Assembly: GCA_963853835.1 (NCBI GenBank)
Contig: OY970832.1
Location: 26,654,208 to 26,718,207, forward strand
Length of the DNA: 64,000 bases
Source: Calendula officinalis
Taxonomy: Eukaryota > Streptophyta > Magnoliopsida > Asterales > Asteraceae
Reading direction: 5' to 3'
Position 1 is the stretch's first letter. Each line of letters begins with the position of its first letter. Under the pieces are notes generated by a model. That model made no database searches. It saw only the letters and a list, made by a program, of their open reading frames with translations, and was not told the origin of the DNA. Shown here one piece after another: positions 57,320-64,000 of the stretch. The position numbers and the translations under genes were made by a program.

Positions 57320-58973
57320 ACATCCCACCATATGCAAACTCGGTCTAAATCGGGAATCATTAAAACAAAACATATTGCCGATTTTGCTTCCTTAACCACT
57401 AATCCTCTCCACATAGCCTTATCCGCCGAACATGAACCTCGAACGTTTAAGAGTGCTTCCAAAAATTCCAAATGGGTTGATGCAATGTTTGAAGGCTTAA
57501 AGCTCTATGCGATAATAACACTTGGACGTTAGTTCCACGTCCCACCTCAACCAATGTCATTGGCTCAAAATGGGTGTATCGAGTTAAATATAAATCAGAT
57601 GGTAGTATTGAACGGTTCAAAGCCCGACTTGTTGCTCAAGTTTATACTCAAATTCCGGGATTTGATTTTTCTCATACATTTAGTCCCGTTGTCAAAGCAA
57701 CCACGGTTCGTATTGTTCTATCTCTTGCCGTTCTTCACAAATGGAAATTGCACCAACTTGATGTTAAAAATGCATTCCTAAATGCAAATCTTAATGAAAC
57801 CGTCTTTATGGAGCAACCACCGGGTTTTGTAGATCAACAACACCCCACACATGTGTGCAAACTCTCCAAAGCACTTTATGGCTTAAAACAAGCACCTCGT
57901 GCTTGGTTTCATCGTTTGAGCACCTTTCTCATATCATACGGGTTTACATATAGTCGGGCCGACACTTCTTTATTTATCTACTCGGGTACATCATGTATTA
58001 TGTACCTCTTGGTTTATGTTGACGATCTTATCCTAACCGGCAATAATGAAACCACAATCAATTCCTTTATCTCGGCACTTAATGATGAATTTGCAATTAA
58101 GGATCTTGGAGACTTGAATTATTTTTTGGGACTTGAAGTGGTACATACAAAAGACGGTCTTTTCTTAACTCAATCAAAATATGCTACCGACATTCTTCAC
58201 CGAGCACAACTTTTAGATGCAAAGCCCGTCCATACCCCGCTTTCTCCGCACATCTCCTTTACTAAGGATGGGGTCCCGTATTCCGATCCAACATTTTATC
58301 GCTCACTTGTTGGTGCTCTTCAATACTTAACCATCACGAGACCGGACTTGTCCTATGAGGTTAATCAAGTATCTCAATTCTTACAAGCTCCCTCTATTGA
58401 TCATTTTCAATCGGTTAAGCGTATTCTTCGATATGTCAAAGGCACCATCTCTTTTGGTCTCACCTACAAGCTCCCAACAAACTATAATATTCTTGGTTAC
58501 TCGGATGCTGATTGGGCTCGTTGCCTTGACACACGTCGTTCCACCTATGGTTATTCGATTTACTTAGGTGGTAATCTCATTTCATGGAGTGCTAAAAAGC
58601 AACCAACCATTTCTCGATCGAGTTGTGAATCCGAATATCGGGCAATGGCAAACACCGCGGCCGAGCAAGTATGGATTACACACTTGCTTCGTGAGCTTCG
58701 TGCTTTACCGCCGGATCAACCCACATTACTTTGTGACAACAAAAGTGCTCTATTCATGACTCAAAATCCTGTTTCCCACAAACGAGCCAAACATATTGAC
58801 TTGAATTATCATTTTATACGAGAACTTGTCAACTCAAATAAACTTGTCACTAAATTTGTTCCAACCAATCTTCAAGTGGCCGACATCTTCACAAAAAGTC
58901 TACCTCGATCTCAATTTGAGACTTTCAGCTCGATGCTTCGTTTAGGTCCGCCACCGTTTCGATTGACGGGGGG
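57320..58973 (+). pseudogene. Copia reverse transcriptase and RNase H
   Basis: The copia frame resumes after the solo LTR with MQTRSKSGIIK and KNSKWVDAMFEGLK, shifts frame near 57505, and then runs open from 57574 to the stop at 58984-58986, just inside the 3' LTR. Reverse-transcriptase motifs: FKARLVAQ, HQLDVKNAFLN, ALYGLKQAPRAW and YVDDLILTG (catalytic DD). RNase H motifs: GYSDADWA, SRSSCESEYRA, LCDNKSAL and AKHIDLNYHFIRE. The last 470 codons are intact, so this half decayed less than the integrase half. Confidence 0.92.
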
Positions 58974-59130
58974 TATTAGACGATAATATGTTGAATATAT
59001 TGTATTTATTGTAAATTGTTATTTCCTTTTATCTCCTACTCATTTATAGGAGTGATTTATGTATTCTTAATTATAAATAGTATATTCTACCCACTCAATT
59101 GAGTGTGGTCTTTGACCATTACTCAATAAA
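58974..59130 (+). repeat. 3' LTR of the copia element
   Basis: 157 bp matching the 5' LTR apart from four substitutions and one extra T. It is preceded by the purine tract GACGGGGGG. Confidence 0.9.
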
Positions 59131-59135
59131 GTTGG

Positions 59136-59796
59136 CTGGTATTATTTTTATAATCATTTCTGCACCAGAAATATTTAGAAAATATTCTAGTAAAAATAAA
59201 ATTGCAGACAAACAATAATAGCTCAAACTTAACTATAAAGTATAGACCAAAAATTCAAGCCTAATTTCAGCCTACGGCATTTGTTGTTCGTCTCTATGGC
59301 ATGAATTAAAATTACATAAAAATCAAGCAGAATATAATATATATTTCTGTGATAAATTCCTTCTTGTAGTCTTCAATTTAACCTAACTGCACACAACTAA
59401 GTTTTACACAAAATGTAATCTTCCCAAACGGCTGGTGACAGGAAATGAATTTCGGATGTTATAAACAATAAAAAAAGAAAAAGAATTTACACCTAAAATA
59501 GATTAAAATATTTGAGCAAAATGCTGGACTAAACGGGCTGAAAAGCAGTAAAAACAACTGTAGTTACTAATTAGTAAACCCCTTCAATATATCAATATGA
59601 TGTGACGTTCGTGTTTGGCTTGAGCACGAATATATACGAACACTTTTACCAAGTCTAATGTCTAAATTCATACAAATAAAGGTATAATAACCAAATGTGG
59701 AACGCCATATTTAAAGTGGCGCTATATTGTGTGTTCCATCTTTTGTTGTAAAACAAAACGTCCAAGAAAAAAGAAAAGCTAAGCAACGACACATAT
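59136..59796. other. Unassigned sequence
   Basis: AT-rich single-copy DNA; nothing recognised. Confidence 0.35.
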
Positions 59797-60602
59797 GGTG
59801 CTGTTTGTTTTTTGACAAAAGGTTTTCCTGAGGTCTTTTGTCTTCACGGCGCAGACCACACGCAGAAAAAGACTTGCGCAGATGTTTGTTTTTCGGAAGT
59901 CCGCAGACCTTATATTGTCTGCCTAAGGTCTTCCCCAGGAAGACTTGGACATTAGCTTCTTGGGTCTTCCAAACTTTAAAAAAAAATCTCCAAACTTAAT
60001 TAATATTATTATATTAATATATATTGTTATATTAATATATATTATTATTATGTTAATATATAATATTATTATATTAATTATTATTATTATTATTATTATA
60101 TTAATTAATATTATTATTATATATTAATTAATATTATTGTTATATTAATATATCTTATTATTATGTTAATATATAGTATTATTATATTAATTAATATTAT
60201 TATTTTATTAATTATATATTGATTAATATTATTATTATATTAATATATAATATTATTATATTTATTATTATATTATTAGATAATAATATATATTATTAAA
60301 TTTAAATTATATATATTAGTATTATATATAAATATAATATAATACTAATATATTAACTAATATTATTAATATATTAATTAATACAATTATTACTATATTA
60401 ATATATAGTATTATTATATTAATGTATAATATTATTATCTTAATTAATATTTCAGTTTATTTGAGTAGTCTGCAGATGTTAAAAAACAAACAATATTTTT
60501 CTTGCAGACTGCAGACCTTTGGTCCATCTCAGAAGCTGCAACAGCTGACAGATGTGGTCCGCAGACAACAGATCTTTTTGCTCTAAAAAAACAAACAACA
60601 CC
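59797..60602. mobile_element. Tourist-like MITE with an expanded TTAATATATTATTA core
   Basis: The ends are GGTGCTGTTTGTTTTTT and AAAAAACAAACAACACC. Arms with GTCTGCGGACC/GGTCCGCAGAC words pair. The middle (about 59995-60450) is almost purely A and T. The flanks are TAT and ATA, so the target is uncertain. Confidence 0.7.
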
Positions 60603-62439
60603 ATAACCATCCACAATAGAAGAGAAGCAGCTATGCAGATTTTGAAATTAAATGTAGCTTTCTTAAAATTTCTATCAACAAATCCCTAAAAAGTATGCTT
60701 TTCATCCCGATGCTAGTTACAAGGCTTAACCTAGTTCTACTATTAACAGGCTGGCCGGTTCCCATCAGTTTGCTATTACCGATCTAACCATTGCACATCC
60801 TACCTGCCTTCATCTTGTGAACGTGGTCCGACTAGCCAGTTCAAACTGTTCTGATTTTTAAAACGTTAGAAATTTTGTTGTGTAGAAAGTTTGTTACTAA
60901 AAAGAAGATGAATGTATATTATCCATATTTAACTATATGCAAGCATCATTTTATACGGTAGATATGGCAGCTCATCAAAATATCTAATCGAGAATAATAA
61001 AAACATGCTAAATATATTTTTTTAATTGATAAAGATAAATGGTATTGGTGTTCTTATATGTCTAGTTATTTGATCAAGATAATAATAGATGGTATATGGT
61101 AAAACAATTATTGAATTACACATATCATGAATAAGAACATAAAGTAGACACAAATAATATGTATCAATATCATTTCGATTAATACATTATTGAAGACAAA
61201 ATTGGGTGATTGTAGTTGCCGGGTTGGTACGGTAGATAAGTATAGATAGGGGACCATCTAAAGTTCATTACAAAGGTCCGTAGTGTATCGAATGATTTTG
61301 AGTCTCGTAGGATTTTAAATTTTAAGTTAGATCAATTTTCGTATTACCAAATTTTGCCATTTTGGTTCGTTTGTTTGAGAAACGTTAGTTTAATATTAAT
61401 ACATTAAATTAATATTTAATAATTATTAAATGTAATTTATGAATTATAATGAAAATTAGGGCATAAAACGTGAAGCTCGTGAGAGCCGGTAAGAAAAAGA
61501 GAAGATAGATAACGGGACCACAGAAGCACAGACAGCCGCGTGAACTGCTGCCGCCGGCGCCTCTCCGACTTTCAGAGCAGATAATATACAACGTTATGGT
61601 ATTGAAATTTGAAAAGTCTTCTTTTTAAGTTAATATTTTAGGGTTGATATGTAGAGCACCCGGTGAAATTATTATTGGGTTTGTAAAATCAAATTTTCAC
61701 TCAATATCACTATTTATTAATTTTATAAATAGTAATTTTTTTTTTCTAACTTGGATTCTAACTTACTTTGTGAGCTAACTAATCTTAGAGGTAATCAGCC
61801 ATTTTGATCATAGCGTGACCAAACACAAGTTTGGTCACCACTGCCACATTAGTTTTTTCTCTTCCAACCATACATATGACAAACTCCGACCAAACTTCCG
61901 TGGCAGTGACCAATCCCCTTCCTTCGCAGTGGAGGATCGTAACGGGGGATGGGTGGAATGTGACGCCGAGAAGGGGACGGTAGGCGACTGACGTACTACT
62001 ACGGGTAGTGTTATGGTTATCATAAATAGCATGTTGTAGACCACATCCACCAATGGCCTTTTATTTAACTAAAAGATAGAGAAAAAAAAACCAGTACTCA
62101 CATTTGTCTTGCGCACTCGCAATCTGCATCACACAAGCATTCACCACGACCGATCACGAGAACGAAGGTTTAGGCACCACGATACTATTTGTGGCAGCCG
62201 TGGTTGGCCCTCCAACCCGTTGTGCACTTAGGCTACGACCAAAAAAAATAACCACGTGTGGCCATGAAGATTCACCGGCCACAAAAGCGGGTGGTCTCTC
62301 TATAATTAGTCATCTTATAAAACGACTCAAAACCCATATTATCAAAACAAGCTTATCCACCCTAAATCTTAAATCAACTTAGATTTGCCAATTTCAATAT
62401 AAATGATTTCCTGTGATAATTTACTTCATTTGAAAAATG
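60603..62439. other. Unassigned region
   Basis: No gene recognised. A GC-richer patch at 61800-62060, with GACCAAACTTCCGTGGCAGTGACC, resembles a decayed MITE. Frames at 61409, 61835 and 62104 show no domain or conserved motif. Confidence 0.35.
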
Positions 62440-62730
62440 TAGTAATACATATATCTATTAACTATTTCATTTAATCTAATAAAAATATCATTTTATTCTT
62501 ATTTTTATTTTTAACATAATTAACATTATTTTGATAAAAAAGTTGTGTGATTCACACTCGCTAAGTATGTAATTTGATTTATTCTAATTTCTGTTATAAT
62601 ATTTTGTTTTAAAAATGCAAATTAACTACATACCATTTAAATTAAATCGGAAGAAGTATTAATCATCATTATAATTTTTTGTCTCAAAAACCGTGAAACC
62701 CCAAGTGTATCACTTATTTTGAATAGGAAG
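62440..62730. mobile_element. Degenerate Stowaway-type MITE
   Basis: 62661-62730 matches the right end of the 313-bp family (CATCATTATAAT, CTCAAAAACCGTGAAACCC, GTGTATCACTTATTTTGAAT, GGAAG) and is followed by TA. Weaker similarity to the family's middle lies at about 62450-62560. The left end is gone. Confidence 0.5.
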
Positions 62731-62732
62731 TA

Positions 62733-64000
62733 AGATTTTTCTTTTGGAATGTGATTTAATTGGTGCTAATTATAAAGTTAGATTGATGCTATTATAAAGT
62801 CGTATCTCTGCCTTTCAGAAGAAACACAAATGAGACTTTTAAAATATTAATTGCCTTGTTACATTTTTCTCTATTAATAAAACTAAAAATTAAGTATTTT
62901 ATTGTATGGAAAAATAATAGAAAAGGAGAAGGTACTAAAAATTTGGTTTATAGTAAAAGTTAAATAATGGTGGGTCCAATTGTGCATGTAGAACAGAGGA
63001 AGAAGAGGCGTGCTTATGTGGGGTTACTCCTTGTGGTCCAAGTAACTATACGAGGACATGGGCCAGTTGTACTGAACGTCATACGTTAAAACCAGCCCAA
63101 AACACAATTGCATATAATTAGCACATTTAAATATTTCGTTAATCGTTTGCATTAAAAGGTTGTACTTATTAAATAATTTATTAAGATATTATTTAACTTT
63201 AATAAATAATTTAAAAAGATGAATGAAAACTATAGACCAATATTTGTAAAACAAATTTAACCAAATTTGTAGTGCAGTTGATGTAGAGGTCTTACTCGAA
63301 GAGATTAGATTGATTTGCTTTTATTGATGCTTGTTTCCGGTTCTCACTCGCCGTATTGTCATGTATTGCGCCCCCCTTGTCGTCTACTCCCTAAAGATAT
63401 TAGGATGGTTTGTCGTTGTGTCCTTGTTTTTATTTATTAACGTAACTTGGTATTTAAAAAGATATTTGTAGATAAACTAGTTATTTTTTAACCTCGCGTG
63501 ATGATGCGGAAATTACGTTTGATACTCAAAAAATTGTTTATTGATATTCGTATAACATTCTAAATATTGTTTATATTAAAAAAACAAAATACAGGTTCAG
63601 TGAAATTTCATTTCCAAGATATTTGTGACGACATAAATGTATTTGCATACTTTATCTGAATTGTATTATTTAAAACAAAATGTTATACCTTTTTTGAGTA
63701 GAATGCTTTGGTCAATACCATAAGTTTACCACGTATTGTTATTTGTTAATAATAACGGTTATATTAGATCATTATAAGTTTGTAATTATCTTTACACTTA
63801 TAAGTGTAGTAATATGATAAAAGAAAATACCATCTCTAAACTTGTATATATGATAATTGATGAATATAATAAAAACTTTCATACCATGTTTATAAGTATG
63901 AAGGTTTAAAAACTAATAATTTCTCACATCCTTCACATTTGTAATTGTAAACATTTTAAAGTATACAAATATTTAAAATAGAAAGTAAACCTCACATCTT
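62733..64000. other. Unassigned AT-rich sequence to the window end
   Basis: No coding or repeat feature recognised on either strand. Confidence 0.35.

Larger units (their letters stand above)
49948..59130 (+). mobile_element. Ty1-copia retrotransposon (Ale/Retrofit-like), decayed, with nested insertions
   Basis: Short LTRs of 156 and 157 bp are flanked by identical GTTGG (49943-49947, 59131-59135). The internal order is gag, protease, integrase, reverse transcriptase, RNase H, as in copia. Short LTRs and a gag start with LSSSNYLLWK fit the Ale/Retrofit lineage. Without its insertions (676 bp and 3.8 kb) the element would be about 4.7 kb. The LTRs differ at about four bases plus one indel, so it is clearly older than the gag-only element. 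Stops and frameshifts disable it. Confidence 0.93.

Overview
This window is nuclear DNA from a flowering plant. Most of it is AT-rich repeat sequence, with three confident single-copy protein genes plus the 5' part of a fourth. Spliced GT/AG introns, plant-only protein families, Ty1-copia and Ty3-gypsy elements and Stowaway, Tourist, hAT and Mutator MITEs all point to a dicot. An asterid, possibly Asteraceae, is my guess from the style of the LTRs; the sequence alone does not prove it. No CRISPR, rRNA or intact tRNA gene was seen.

Genes. (1) 30-4448, minus: sixteen exons of a PH-START-DUF1336 lipid-binding protein of the ENHANCED DISEASE RESISTANCE 2-like group, cut off by the left window edge. 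(2) 27455-27787, plus: a 110-residue plant protein of unknown function with an RPYHRNC...CALHK core and an RRSWSEG motif. (3) 38799-39950, plus: an IQD calmodulin-binding protein in one uninterrupted exon. (4) 42125-42376, plus: an 83-residue second member of the same RPYH(R/K)NC family, about 14.7 kb from the first.

Mobile elements by region. 5.8-8.4 kb: copia, PIF/Harbinger, hAT and CTAG-ended fragments. 9001-16923: a very young gag-only LTR retrotransposon (TR-GAG type) with 2.19-kb LTRs. 17-27 kb: SINEs, a fold-back element, hAT, Mutator and Stowaway MITEs. 29.7-36 kb: two Stowaways, a Harbinger derivative with an in-frame fusion ORF, a 267-bp tandem array split by a Mutator-like MITE, and a dead L1 LINE split by a Stowaway. 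44143-49201: a minus-strand non-autonomous LTR element carrying a nested solo LTR. 49948-59130: a decayed Ty1-copia element carrying a hAT MITE and a solo LTR, the latter itself hit by a further TIR element inside a (TA)n tract. Target-site duplications give a clear insertion order.

The most unusual signals are structural. Two diverged LTRs (the TR-GAG LTR and the solo LTR in the copia element) keep a perfect 13-bp inverted repeat. It places a donor-like GTGAGTAC site and an acceptor-like TACTCAG site in one potential RNA stem, although the sequence between differs. LTRs at three loci also carry arrays of GTTCGCG/CGCGAAC near-palindromes. No multi-gene system (operon-like cluster or defence locus) was found; the genes here are unrelated apart from the two paralogous small proteins.
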